From contig NZ_CP108067.1 of assembly GCF_036178145.1 (NCBI RefSeq), positions 3,720,001 to 3,784,000 on the forward strand: a stretch of 64,000 nt of DNA, given 5' to 3'. The notes under the pieces were generated by a model. That model worked only from the letters and a program-made list of their open reading frames with translations, ran no database searches and was not told the origin of the DNA. This document shows, in pieces, positions 43,594 through 52,301 of the stretch (position 1 is its first letter; each line of letters opens with the position of its first letter). Source of the DNA: Streptomyces sp. NBC_00273 (GTDB taxonomy: Bacteria > Actinomycetota > Actinomycetes > Streptomycetales > Streptomycetaceae). The position numbers and the translations under genes were made by a program.

Positions 43594-44426
43594 CCCCGAC
43601 GACCACGACGGCGGAGCAGCCCGGGAGCTACAGCTCCCCCCTCGCCACGCCGCGGCCGCACCTGGGGCACGCCATGGCCTCGGAGTGGACCAAGCTGATC
43701 TCCCTCCGCTCCACCCTGTGGACGCTGGGCTCGCTCGTGCTGACCGTGGTCGGCGTCGGCCTGACCGTCGTCGCGCAGACCGCGGACGGTGACTACACGG
43801 ACATCAACTTCACCACGCCCGCCCTCTTCGGCCTGCTGGTCGGCCAGCTCGCGGTGATCGTCCTCGGGGTGCTGACCATCAGCTCGGAGCACGGCACCGG
43901 GCTGGTGCGGACCACGTTCACGGCGGCCCCGGACCGGTACCGGGTGCTCACCGCGAAGTACCTCGTCTTCAGCATGGCGGCCTTCGCCACCACCGCGTTG
44001 TCGGTCTTCGTGGTCGGGATCACCGCGGCGGTCGTGCGCGGCGGCACCGCCTCCGGCCCGCACGCGGCCGGCGAGTGGTTCGGGGCGCTGCTCGGCTGCG
44101 GCTACGTCACCCTGCTCGGCGTGCTCGCGCTCGCCATCGGCTCGCTCGTGCGGCACTCCGCCGGGGGGATCGCCGTCATGCTGGGCCTGGTCACGCTGCC
44201 GCCGGTGATAGGGGCCATGCTCTCCGTCTGGGAGGCCGTCGCGCCCGCCGGCCGGACGATCCTGCAGCACAACGTGCCGGTGGCGCTGATGACGCTGTTC
44301 GGCCTGCCGGGCGGCGGCGACCTGGGCCCGGATCCGAGCAGCCTCTCGCACGTGACGCTCATCGTGCTGGTCACCGGCAGCGCGGTGGCCGCCTCGTACG
44401 CGTGCGTCGGCCGCCGGGACGTCTAG
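43590..44426 (+). CDS. ABC-2 type permease (second pair)
   Basis: A 278-residue permease like the first: HLGHAMASEWTKLISLRSTLWTLGSLVLTVVGVGLTVV, then LLVGQLAVIVLGVLTISSEHGTGL and further helices. The N-terminal 25 residues are polar and Pro/Thr-rich. The ATG lies in the ATPase stop. The whole four-gene block looks like one duplicated transporter. The substrate is unknown, perhaps an antibiotic or peptide. Confidence 0.9.
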   Translation: MTPTTTTAEQPGSYSSPLATPRPHLGHAMASEWTKLISLRSTLWTLGSLVLTVVGVGLTVVAQTADGDYTDINFTTPALFGLLVGQLAVIVLGVLTISSEHGTGLVRTTFTAAPDRYRVLTAKYLVFSMAAFATTALSVFVVGITAAVVRGGTASGPHAAGEWFGALLGCGYVTLLGVLALAIGSLVRHSAGGIAVMLGLVTLPPVIGAMLSVWEAVAPAGRTILQHNVPVALMTLFGLPGGGDLGPDPSSLSHVTLIVLVTGSAVAASYACVGRRDV

Positions 44427-44452
44427 GCCGTCCCTGATCGGATCCTGCCGGG

Positions 44453-44779
44453 TCAGTACCGCGGTGCGTTGCGGGACCGCTGCACCTTCGAGGTGCGGCG
44501 GTCCTTCGCGTTCCAGCAGGCCTTGTGCCAGTGCCGGCGGTCGTCCACGCCGCCGTATTCGGGCCAGGCCACCAGGTGCGGGGTGCCGGAGGGGATCTCC
44601 TGGTCGCAGCCGGGGCAGCGGTAGCGCTTGCCCGCCGCGCTCGCGCCGGCCACGTGCCGGACCTTCCAGTCCTCGCCCTGGTACTCCTCCGTGCGCTCCA
44701 GCCCGTAGCGGTCGAGGCCGGTGCTGGGGCGTTCGTCCGGGGTCTCGCCGCCCCTGGGGCGGTTGTTGCGCGGTGACAC
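44453..44779 (-). CDS. Small zinc-finger/HNH-like protein
   Basis: A 108-residue basic protein. A disordered start (SPRNNRPRGGETPDERPSTGLDRYGLER) is followed by a compact C-terminal part with CPGCDQEI, then HLVAWPEYGG and HWHKACWN. The CxxC-H-x-H-x3-C arrangement fits a treble-clef or HNH-type zinc site, but the catalytic His of a nuclease is not certain. The start GTG 44779 has GAGG five to six bases upstream. It is convergent with the ABC permease and divergent from the oxidoreductase gene. The function is unknown. Confidence 0.7.
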   Translation of the reverse strand: MSPRNNRPRGGETPDERPSTGLDRYGLERTEEYQGEDWKVRHVAGASAAGKRYRCPGCDQEIPSGTPHLVAWPEYGGVDDRRHWHKACWNAKDRRTSKVQRSRNAPRY

Positions 44780-45008
44780 GTATACCTCACGGATGGGCGG
44801 ACGGCAGTGACTTTCTCCCAGACTACGCGCAGCGAGGCCGGGTACCCGCAGGGTTGCTGAGGAAGGCGGGGGCGCGAAGAGGAATGGCCCGACAATCCCA
44901 ATAACTTTCGTGTCAGCCCGTGCCTTTGGCACGTGTCAGACGTTGTTGCCATAGGAAGAACCGGTCCACCTGGGGGAGGCCGCGTCAGCCGCGAGGAGGA
45001 TAAAGGCG

Positions 45009-46040
45009 ATGCGCGTAGGAGCGTTTGTACTGGCGGCCCAGTTCCCGGGCCAGGGGCAGGGAGAGGCACTGCACCGGGCGGTGCGGACCGCCGAGGTGGC
45101 CGAGGAGGCCGGGCTCGACTCGGTCTGGCTCGCCGAGCACCACTTCGTCCCGTACGGGGTCTGCCCCTCGGCGGTGACCCTGGCGGCCCTGCTGCTGGGC
45201 CGGACCCGGCGGCTGCGGGTGGGCACGGCGGTGAGCGTGCTGCCGAGCACGCACCCGGTGGCGCTCGGGGAGCAGGCGGCCCTGCTGCACATGACCGCGG
45301 GCGGCCGGTTCACCCTCGGGGTGGGCCGCGGCGGGCCGTGGGTCGACCTGGAGGTGTTCGGGGGCGGCCTGGACCGTTACGAGAACGGCTTCCCGGAGGC
45401 CCTGGACCTGCTGCGGCGCTGGCTGACGGAGGCGCGGGTGGGCGCTGCCGGCGAGCGGTACGGGTTCCGCGAGGTGGCCGTCGTACCGCGGCCCTCGGAG
45501 GCTCTGGACGGGGACGCGGCGGGGCCCGAGGTCATCGTGGCCTGCACCTCGCCGGCGTCGGTGCGGATGGCCGCGGAGCGGGGGCTGCCGATGCTCCTCG
45601 GAATGCACTGCGGGGACGACACCAAGGCCGAGATGGTCGCGCTGTGGCGCAGCACGGCGCTGGCGGCGGGCCACTCGCGCGCGCACGTGGCGGACGCGGG
45701 GCACGTCTCCGCCGGGGTCTGCCAGATCGCGGACCGTACGGCGGACGCGCGCGAGACCCTGCTGAAGGCGATGCCGGGCTGGCTCAAGCAGGGCCTCGAC
45801 GCGCATGTGACGGTGGACGGTCGGGCGCGCGCGATGCGGGATCCGGTCGCCTACACGGAACTGTTGTGCGACCTGCACCCGGTGGGTACCCCGCAGGTGG
45901 CGGCGGACCGGCTGGCGGCCACGTCGGCACGGACGGGCATCACGCGCTTCGCCCTCCTGACGGAGGGCTCGGGCGATCTTGCCGCGACGGAGGAGAACGT
46001 ACGCCGGCTCGGCGTCGAGGTCCTTCCCCGCCTCGGCTGA
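45009..46040 (+). CDS. Luciferase-like flavin-dependent oxidoreductase
   Basis: A 343-residue TIM-barrel protein of the LLM family, which uses FMN or F420. It starts MRVGAFVLAAQFPGQGQGEALHRAVRTAEVAEEAGLDSVWLAEHHFVPYG, typical of this group. VGTAVSVLPSTHPVALGEQAALLHMTAGGRFTLGVGRG gives the phosphate region. The Shine-Dalgarno GAGGAGG is well placed. The cofactor cannot be decided from the sequence. Substrate and pathway are unknown. It stands alone between divergent promoters and a terminator. Confidence 0.88.
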   Translation: MRVGAFVLAAQFPGQGQGEALHRAVRTAEVAEEAGLDSVWLAEHHFVPYGVCPSAVTLAALLLGRTRRLRVGTAVSVLPSTHPVALGEQAALLHMTAGGRFTLGVGRGGPWVDLEVFGGGLDRYENGFPEALDLLRRWLTEARVGAAGERYGFREVAVVPRPSEALDGDAAGPEVIVACTSPASVRMAAERGLPMLLGMHCGDDTKAEMVALWRSTALAAGHSRAHVADAGHVSAGVCQIADRTADARETLLKAMPGWLKQGLDAHVTVDGRARAMRDPVAYTELLCDLHPVGTPQVAADRLAATSARTGITRFALLTEGSGDLAATEENVRRLGVEVLPRLG

Positions 46041-46069
46041 GAGCTACCGGCCCCGTCTGGGCCGTTTCC

Positions 46070-46100
46070 TTCGGATCACGCCCGGGCGGCATGATCCGAA
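46070..46100. terminator. Bidirectional terminator, oxidoreductase and 130-aa gene
   Basis: Arms TTCGGATCA and TGATCCGAA (9 bp) around an inner GCC-CGGG-CGGC fold, between two convergent genes. Confidence 0.72.
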
Positions 46101-46129
46101 AGAGGCGGCCTGGACACGGCCGGCAGGGC

Positions 46130-46522
46130 CTAGCAGTCGCGCAGCTCGGGCGACTGGTTGAGCAGCTGACCGCGGATCGAAGTGAACTTGGCCAGCCGCT
46201 CGTCCACCGAGGGATCCAGCGGGAACACCGCCACCCGGTGACAGTTCTGGAATGCCAGGCGCACTCCGAAGTGCCGCTGCAGCGCACCGCGTATCGCGTC
46301 ACTCGCGAGGGCGCGCAGCAGCTGCCCCCGCGCCTGCTCGTCCGGCGGCGGCGTCTGGTTGTCGGCGAACTCTCCGCCGTCCACCTTCAGCTGAGCCACC
46401 AGCGAGCTGATCATCTCCCAGGCGAAGGGCAGGGAGGTCCGGACGCAGTCGACGAAAGCGGCTTCGTCGACCTCGCCTCGCTCGGCCTGTTCGAGTAGGG
46501 CCGGTGAGACGTCGAGCGACAT
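46130..46522 (-). CDS. Hypothetical protein, SCO5389-type
   Basis: A 130-residue acidic helical protein not recognised by domain: MSLDVSPALLEQAERGEVDEAAFVDCVRTSLPFAWEMISSLVAQLKVDG, then ARGQLLRALASDAIRGALQRHFGVRLAFQNCHRVAVFPLD. There is no signal peptide. GAGAGGAG precedes ATG 46522. It is divergent from nucS, sharing a 220-bp gap. In S. coelicolor a similar gene is, from memory, next to nucS, so a link to mismatch repair or replication is possible but unproven. Confidence 0.72.
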   Translation of the reverse strand: MSLDVSPALLEQAERGEVDEAAFVDCVRTSLPFAWEMISSLVAQLKVDGGEFADNQTPPPDEQARGQLLRALASDAIRGALQRHFGVRLAFQNCHRVAVFPLDPSVDERLAKFTSIRGQLLNQSPELRDC

Positions 46523-46742
46523 GGGTTCTCCTCTCGCGACCCCGGCTGTTTGGGTTGCCGGAGTCTTACGGGCAGGGAAGGAGGTCGCGACGCAGAGTGC
46601 ACGCTCGACAACCTCCCGCTCACCACGGTAGGCGTCCCATCGGTGACGCACCAGGAGAATGCGCATACAACGCGCCATCGGCGAAGGGGGCTTTCAGGGG
46701 CGAATCGCGTGAAGGCCTTCTCGTCGAGTAGCGTTGCCGACC

Positions 46743-47414
46743 ATGCGTCTCGTCATTGCCCGCTGCTCCGTCGACTACGCGGGCCGGCTCACTGCCCATC
46801 TGCCCTCGGCACCCCGTCTGATCCTCGTGAAGGCCGACGGCAGTGTCTCGATCCACGCGGACGACCGAGCGTACAAACCGCTCAACTGGATGTCGCCGCC
46901 GTGCACCCTCAAGGAGGGGAGCGGCGATGAGGCCAACATCTGGACGGTCATCAACAAGGCGGGCGAGAAGCTCATCATCACCATGGAGGAAGTCCTCCAC
47001 GACTCCTCCCACGAGCTCGGCACCGACCCGGGTCTCATCAAGGACGGCGTCGAGGCGCACCTCCAGGAACTCCTCGCGGACCGCATCGAAACGCTGGGCG
47101 AGGGCTACACGCTGATCCGGCGCGAGTACATGACGGCGATCGGCCCGGTGGACATCCTGTGCCGGGACGCCTCGGGCGCAACGGTGGCCGTGGAGATCAA
47201 GCGCCGCGGCGAGATCGACGGTGTCGAGCAGCTGACCCGCTACCTCGAACTCCTCAACCGGGACCCGCACCTGTCCCCGGTCCGGGGCGTCTTCGCGGCC
47301 CAGGAGATCAAGCCGCAGGCGAAGGTCCTGGCGACGGACCGCGGCATGGACTGCGTGGTCCTGGACTACGACGCGCTGCGCGGCATCGAGGACGACAAGC
47401 TCCGCCTGTTCTGA
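46743..47414 (+). CDS. nucS: Mismatch endonuclease NucS (EndoMS)
   Basis: A 223-residue actinobacterial NucS, the key enzyme of non-canonical mismatch repair; it cuts both strands at mismatches. The N-terminal beta domain is [16 protein letters not shown] and the C-terminal nuclease has [37 protein letters not shown] with the D-E-x-K core. I prefer ATG 46743 to the earlier in-frame start, because TAGCGT at 46729-46734 fits a -10 for a leaderless transcript beginning at this ATG. Downstream is a strong terminator shared with the ATPase gene. Confidence 0.92.
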   Translation: MRLVIARCSVDYAGRLTAHLPSAPRLILVKADGSVSIHADDRAYKPLNWMSPPCTLKEGSGDEANIWTVINKAGEKLIITMEEVLHDSSHELGTDPGLIKDGVEAHLQELLADRIETLGEGYTLIRREYMTAIGPVDILCRDASGATVAVEIKRRGEIDGVEQLTRYLELLNRDPHLSPVRGVFAAQEIKPQAKVLATDRGMDCVVLDYDALRGIEDDKLRLF

Positions 47415-47432
47415 TCCTGTGCTGCTCCACGC

Positions 47433-47466
47433 ACGACGGCTCCGTCCCGAGGGACGGAGCCGTCGT
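47433..47466. terminator. Bidirectional terminator, nucS and the ATPase gene
   Basis: A 16-bp perfect inverted repeat, arms ACGACGGCTCCGTCCC and its complement, with a GA centre. It separates nucS from the minus-strand ATPase (stop at 47470). Confidence 0.85.
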
Positions 47467-47469
47467 CGT

Positions 47470-49959
47470 TCACCGGTCCGTGACCGGTGAGACGGACGTG
47501 GTCGTACCCGTCTGGGTGGTGGTCGCCGTCGGCGTGGGCTCGCCGGTCTCCGTCGGGGTGGGCGAGGGGTCCGCGGTGGTCGGCGCGGGCGAAACGGGCG
47601 TCGTCGGCGGGGACTTCGGCGGCGTCGGGGACGGGCGGCGCGACGGGGTCCGGGCGGGGCTGCGGCCCGGGGTCGGGGCGGTGCTCTGCCCGGGCGCGGA
47701 GGTCTCCGCCGGCGGGGCCGATACGGGCGGCTCCGGTGCAGGATCGTTCCCGCTGTTGACCATGGTCGTGGCGGACTCCGTGACCGCGGGGGTGGAGGAC
47801 ACCGCCGGTCCCTGCTCCGGCGGCGCGCTGTCCGAGGAGCTCAGCGCGAGGCTCACGACCGTGCCCAGCGTCACCACGGCCAGCGCGCCCGCGCCGGCCA
47901 GCAGCACGAGCCGGCGACGGCCGGGGGCCGGGGGCGGCGCGGTGGCGGGCCGGGGCGCGGCGGGCGGGGCGGGCTTCGGGTTCAGCGGGAAGGCGTCCTC
48001 GAAGACCTCGGACAGCGTCGTGGGCGCGTCCGAGCGGCCGGTCACCGGAACGACGGGGGTCATCCGGGTCACCGCCTCGGCGGACACCGGAACGACGGGG
48101 GCGACCCGGGCCCCGGGGGCCACGGGGGCCACCTTGGTCGTGGGCGCCTCGGAGGCCACCGGGGCCGCCTTGGAGACCGGGGCCGCCTTGGGCACGGGGG
48201 CGGCCTTGGGCGCCGCCGCGGCCGGCGTGGCCACCGTCACGGCCTCCCCGGCCGCGGCGGCGGCTCCCGGCGCCTCCAGTCGCAGCGGGGGTGACGCGGC
48301 CGCCCTTGCCGTCTCCCCGTCGACGACGAGCGCCAGCGCCCGCCGCCCCGCGACCGTGCCCCGCTTGTCGGCCAGGGCGCCCCGCAGCCCGATCGAGGTC
48401 TCCAGCTCGGCCCGCGCCCGGTCCAGGCGTTCCTCGCACAGGGCCAGCACCCCGAGCTCGTGGTGGAAGTACGCCTGCTCGGCGACCTCTCCGGCCTTGC
48501 GCGCGGCCTCTGCTCCCGAGCGCAGCACCCGCTCCCAGGCCTCCCAGTGCAGCGAGGCCGCGAACGCCGGAGCCGCCGTGCGCGCCAACAGCACCGCCGC
48601 GACCACGTCCGCACCGGCCAGCGCCGCCAGCACCGCGTCCGCCTCCGCGGCGACCCGCTCCGGGACCACCGAGGCGTGCCCGGTCCACCAGGCGTAGTGC
48701 CGGGCGGCCGTGCGGGCCTCCTCCGGCGCGGTGTCCCCGTAGCCGACCTCCTCCAGCTGCCGCGCGACGCCCGACGCCAGCCGGTACCGCGTCCCGACGG
48801 GCGTCAGCAGCCCGCAGGCCAGCAGCTCCGCCACCGCCGTGTCGGCGTGGGTGTCCCCCACCAGCGCGGGCAGGTGCGCGTGGTGCGGGAGTTCGCCGCC
48901 GAGCGCGCACGCGATCCGCAGGGCCGCGCGCGCCGACTCGCTGACCCGCGAGGCCAGCAGCTCCGCCGGGGCGGCGCCCTCGGCGAGGGTCGGCAGCGGT
49001 ACGTGCACGGCGTCGCGGGGGCGCTCCTCGAAGACGCCGGGCTCCTCCTCCTCGTCGTCCTCGGCGTGGTGGTTGAGCTCGTCGCGCTGTCGCAGCAGCG
49101 CGGCGGCCTGTACGAAGCGCAGGGGCAGCCCCTCGGAGGCGAAGCGCAGGTCCCCCGCCCAGGCGGTCTCCTCGTCCGTCAGCGGTCGTCCGACGCCCGC
49201 TTCCAGCAGTTCCAAGCAGTCGGCCTTGCCCAGTCCGCCGAGGAAGACCTCCTCGACGTGCGAGTCGTCGGAGGGGGCCCGGGTGTCGGGGGTCGCGGCC
49301 AGCAGGTAGGCGCATTCGGGGGTGGCGCGCATGAGCTCGTCGAGGGCGGTCCCGCCCATCTCCAGGTCGTCCAGGAGGACGACGGCGCCTATCTCCCGCA
49401 CGCGGGCCAGGAGCTCGGCCCGTCCGGGGCGCTGCTGGTCGGCCTCGTACACGGTCGCGTAGAGGGCGTGGAGCAGTTCCCCGGACTGCTGCTGCCCGTA
49501 TCCGCTGAGCCGTACGACGCCGTCGGGCGCGAGGCCCTCGCACCGGTCGGCGACCGCGTCGAGCAGTGCGCTGCGGCCGGATCCCGAGGGCCCGGTCAGG
49601 CGTACGGACCGGCCCCGGCCCAGCAGTCGCACCAGTCGCTCGCGCTCTTCCTCGCGCGCCAGCAGGGGGCGGGCGGGGGCGGCGGGGCCCGGCAGTGCGG
49701 GCGGCCGTGCGGCGGCGGCACGGGCTGCACGGGCGGCCGCGGCGCGCTTGGCGGGGCGGGCCGGCTCGGTGCCGGGGCGCAGCGGTTCGATCTCGCTGCC
49801 GTCGACCGGGTTGACGGTGAGCGCGAACCCGCCCGCGGTCAGGCTGACGACCCGTGCGGGCCCGGCCGCCGCGGGTGTCGCGGCGGCGGTGGGCGCCGCG
49901 GGCGCGGAGCCGCCCGTGGGCTGCTCGTGCTGTTCGGTCTGCCCGTGTGTACGGTCCAT
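47470..49959 (-). CDS. Membrane-anchored AAA/STAND-type ATPase
   Basis: An 829-residue protein. An Ala/Pro-rich start leads to a P-loop ATPase: VRLTGPSGSGRSALLDAVADR is Walker A and GAVVLLDDLEMGG Walker B. A winged-helix and helical region with TPR-like character follows (ELGVLALCEERLDRARAELETSIGLRGAL). A repeat-rich Ala/Pro/Val linker (KAAPVPKAAPVSKAAPV) leads to one transmembrane segment (RRRLVLLAGAGALAVVTLGTVVSLAL) and an exterior Pro/Thr/Ser tail of about 115 residues. The ATPase is thus cytosolic and the tail outside. The function is unknown; the fold resembles signal-transducing STAND ATPases. Confidence 0.85.
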   Translation of the reverse strand: MDRTHGQTEQHEQPTGGSAPAAPTAAATPAAAGPARVVSLTAGGFALTVNPVDGSEIEPLRPGTEPARPAKRAAAARAARAAAARPPALPGPAAPARPLLAREEERERLVRLLGRGRSVRLTGPSGSGRSALLDAVADRCEGLAPDGVVRLSGYGQQQSGELLHALYATVYEADQQRPGRAELLARVREIGAVVLLDDLEMGGTALDELMRATPECAYLLAATPDTRAPSDDSHVEEVFLGGLGKADCLELLEAGVGRPLTDEETAWAGDLRFASEGLPLRFVQAAALLRQRDELNHHAEDDEEEEPGVFEERPRDAVHVPLPTLAEGAAPAELLASRVSESARAALRIACALGGELPHHAHLPALVGDTHADTAVAELLACGLLTPVGTRYRLASGVARQLEEVGYGDTAPEEARTAARHYAWWTGHASVVPERVAAEADAVLAALAGADVVAAVLLARTAAPAFAASLHWEAWERVLRSGAEAARKAGEVAEQAYFHHELGVLALCEERLDRARAELETSIGLRGALADKRGTVAGRRALALVVDGETARAAASPPLRLEAPGAAAAAGEAVTVATPAAAAPKAAPVPKAAPVSKAAPVASEAPTTKVAPVAPGARVAPVVPVSAEAVTRMTPVVPVTGRSDAPTTLSEVFEDAFPLNPKPAPPAAPRPATAPPPAPGRRRLVLLAGAGALAVVTLGTVVSLALSSSDSAPPEQGPAVSSTPAVTESATTMVNSGNDPAPEPPVSAPPAETSAPGQSTAPTPGRSPARTPSRRPSPTPPKSPPTTPVSPAPTTADPSPTPTETGEPTPTATTTQTGTTTSVSPVTDR

Positions 49960-50151
49960 GACCCAGTCCCCCGATCGCGGGCCGCGCGCCTCGCCGTCGT
50001 ACCGCCCGGCCTTCGCGCACCCGCTGTCGCCACCGGTCCGGTTTCCGCCCGAACCCTAGACCGTGGCCGGTCGTGCGGGAAACCGCAGGGGTGCGATCAC
50101 CACCGGACCGTTACGTTTCCGCAGGGAATGCGGAGGTCAGCGGCCCGCCGG

Positions 50152-50475
50152 TCAGACGCGGGGCAGGGACTCGGCTTCCAGGCCGCCCTCGATCGCGAGG
50201 ATCCGGTGCAGCCGGGTCGCGACGAGCAGCCGCTGCATCTGCGGCGGCACGCCGCGCAGGACCAGGCGCCGGCCGGTCCGGCCGGCCCGGCGGTGCGCTC
50301 CCATGATCACGCCGAGGCCGGTCGCGTCCCAGGAGTCGAGCCCGGTGAGGTCGAGCACGAGATCGCCCTGGCCGTCGTCGAGGGCGGAGTGGAGGGCCGT
50401 ACGGGCGTCCGCCGCGCTGCGCACGTCGAGGCGACCCCCGACAGCGAGTTCGGCGTGGTCGCCCCTGATGTGCAT
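50152..50475 (-). CDS. STAS-domain anti-sigma factor antagonist
   Basis: A 107-residue single STAS domain: MHIRGDHAELAVGGRLDVRSAADARTAL, then LVLDLTGLDSWDATGLGVIMGAHRRAG. The usual phosphorylation Ser of SpoIIAA-type proteins is in a DSSG motif; here it reads D-A-T-G, so Thr would be the target. It would control an anti-sigma factor in the general stress network (inference). GGGAG five bases before ATG 50475 decides the start; a longer version from 50529 is possible. A structured 5' region lies upstream. Confidence 0.85.
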   Translation of the reverse strand: MHIRGDHAELAVGGRLDVRSAADARTALHSALDDGQGDLVLDLTGLDSWDATGLGVIMGAHRRAGRTGRRLVLRGVPPQMQRLLVATRLHRILAIEGGLEAESLPRV

Positions 50476-50520
50476 GTGTACTCCCGGCGGTACTGCGTAC
50501 GTATGGTCCGACTGGTCCGT

Positions 50521-50574
50521 GGTCGGCAACTCTCACTGCAACTGACTGCCGCACGGGCAGGGAAGTTGCCGACC
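50521..50574 (-). promoter_or_regulatory. Structured leader upstream of the STAS gene
   Basis: Outer arms GGTCGGCAACT (50521-50531) and AGTTGCCGACC (50564-50574) enclose an inner hairpin CTGCC-GCACG-GGCAG (50546-50560). It lies 46 bp upstream of ATG 50475, so it could be an attenuator or an RNA-binding site. Confidence 0.5.
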
Positions 50575-50650
50575 GTGAGCGAACCGATACCTAATTCACC
50601 CTGAGGGGTGACGGCATTCGAACGGTGTTGCTCCGTGGCAGGGCCAGGCC

Positions 50651-51499
50651 TCAGTGCTTGTAGAAGCCCTGGCCGCTCTTGCGGCCGATGTCCCCTGCGT
50701 CCACCATCCGGCGCATGAGCTCCGGCGGGGCGAACTTCTCGTCCTGGGACTCGGTGTAGATGTTGCTGGTGGCGTGCAGCAGGATGTCGACGCCCGTGAG
50801 GTCGGCGGTGGCCAGGGGGCCCATCGCGTGACCGAAGCCGAGCTTGCAGGCGATGTCGATGTCCTCGGCGGAGGCCACGCCCGACTCGTACAGCTTGGCG
50901 GCCTCGACGACCAGCGCGGAGATCAGACGGGTCGTCACGAAGCCGGCGACGTCGCGGTTGACGACGATGCAGGTCTTGCCGACGGACTCGGCGAACGCCC
51001 GGGTGGTGGCGAGGGTCTCGTCGCTCGTCTTGTAGCCGCGCACGAGCTCGCACAGCTGCATCATCGGGACGGGCGAGAAGAAGTGGGCGCCGACGACCCG
51101 CTCCGGACGCTCCGTCACGGCCGCGATCTTCGTGATCGGGATGGCGGAGGTGTTGGAGGCGAGGATGGCGTCCTCGCGGACGATCTTGTCCAGGGCGCGG
51201 AAGATCTCGTGCTTGATCTCGATCTTCTCGAAGGCCGCCTCCACCACGATGTCGACGTCGGCGACCGCGTCGAGGTCCGTGGTGGTGGTGATGCGCGCGA
51301 GCGCCGCCTCGGCGTCCTCGGCCGTCAGCTTCCCCTTGGAGACGAACTTGTCGTAGGAGGCCTTGATTCCGTCCGTGCCACGGGTCAGCGCGGCGTCGGT
51401 GACGTCACGGAGCACGACGTCCCAACCCGCCTGAGCGGAGACCTGCGCGATTCCGGAACCCATGAGTCCGGCACCGATGACGGCGAGCTTCCCAGCCAC
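50651..51499 (-). CDS. 3-hydroxybutyryl-CoA dehydrogenase
   Basis: A 282-residue NAD(P)-dependent hydroxyacyl-CoA dehydrogenase. The Rossmann motif is GAGLMGSGIAQVSAQAGW, the catalytic His lies in VVGAHFFSPVPMMQLCELV, and the C-terminal domain contains NRDVAGFVTTRLISALVVEA and CKLGFGHAMGPLATADLTGVD. It reduces acetoacetyl-CoA to 3-hydroxybutyryl-CoA in ethylmalonyl-CoA/butyrate metabolism, or the reverse in beta-oxidation. The product is a natural partner of the thiolase 17 kb away. ATG 51499 is used. Confidence 0.94.
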   Translation of the reverse strand: MAGKLAVIGAGLMGSGIAQVSAQAGWDVVLRDVTDAALTRGTDGIKASYDKFVSKGKLTAEDAEAALARITTTTDLDAVADVDIVVEAAFEKIEIKHEIFRALDKIVREDAILASNTSAIPITKIAAVTERPERVVGAHFFSPVPMMQLCELVRGYKTSDETLATTRAFAESVGKTCIVVNRDVAGFVTTRLISALVVEAAKLYESGVASAEDIDIACKLGFGHAMGPLATADLTGVDILLHATSNIYTESQDEKFAPPELMRRMVDAGDIGRKSGQGFYKH

Positions 51500-51655
51500 T
51501 ACACACCCCTCGTTTCCCTACGGCACAGTCACGTAGTCACTCCGGCGGAGACTAGCGCCCGGGCGGTGCGGTGTGACCGTGAAGTAACACGCGTCACGTC
51601 TCAGATGACGGACATCACACCGGGACGGCCCAGCAGCCCTGCCCCGCCGTCCAGT

Positions 51656-52195
51656 TCATGTGACGTGGGTCCCGGCGTACCGATCGGCCAGTGCGCGCAG
51701 CCGCCGCAGCTCCCGGCGGGCGGCGCCCGGGCGGCCGAGTTCGACGGCCATGGCGCCGCGGCCCACGAGGTAGTGCGCGTCGGCCCTGGCCTGCGCGTCC
51801 GCCTGCGGCAGCGCGCAGATCTTCCGTTGCAGGAGGCGGAGCCGCTGGAGGAGGTCGCGGGTCGCGGCCGGGGGCGCGTGCCCCGGCCCGTGCTCCGCGC
51901 GCAGCATGTCCTTCGCGTAGTCCCAGACCCGCGCGTCGTGTTCGGCGGCGCCCGGTTCGCCCGGATGGTGCGGGTGCCCGGCCCAGGGAGCGGCGTGCTC
52001 GCGCAGCTGGTCGATCCGGTCCAGGGCCTCCTCCAGGCGCCCGGCGGCCACGGCCGCGCGCCCGGCCCCGGCACACTCGGCCGGTTCCGCGAGGTGGTCC
52101 GGGCCCGGTGCGTGCCGGGTCGCGAGGAAGCCCGCCAGGAGGTCGATCTGCTGTGCGGCCTCGGCGAGCCGCCAGATGTAGTACGCGTCGGCCAT
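51656..52195 (-). CDS. Hypothetical protein, helical, 179 aa
   Basis: A 179-residue soluble protein not recognised: MADAYYIWRLAEAAQQIDLLAGFLATRHAPG, then LDRIDQLREHAAPWAGHPHHPGE and LLQRLRLLQRKICALPQADAQARADAHYLVGRGAMAVELG. The helical pattern with repeated Leu/Ala and a tetratricopeptide-like end (ADAHYLVGRGAMAVELGRPGAARRELRRL) suggests a protein-interaction role. ATG 52195 has GGGGAG nearby. It is divergent from the cobalamin adenosyltransferase gene. Confidence 0.68.
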   Translation of the reverse strand: MADAYYIWRLAEAAQQIDLLAGFLATRHAPGPDHLAEPAECAGAGRAAVAAGRLEEALDRIDQLREHAAPWAGHPHHPGEPGAAEHDARVWDYAKDMLRAEHGPGHAPPAATRDLLQRLRLLQRKICALPQADAQARADAHYLVGRGAMAVELGRPGAARRELRRLRALADRYAGTHVT

Positions 52196-52301
52196 GTGGC
52201 CACTCCCCCGTTCCCGGGGCTCCCGCGGCCCCACCGGACCGTACGCGGGCAGCGGCGACCTCGCCCGGAATTTCCCCGGCGGGCCCGTCTACCCTGGCCG
52301 C

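Noticed and set aside
44926..44954. TTGGCAC...TTGC pattern resembling a sigma-54 promoter
   Set aside because: Spacing does not fit and streptomycetes lack sigma-54. A sigma-70 type promoter (TTGGCA, CATAGG) is as likely.
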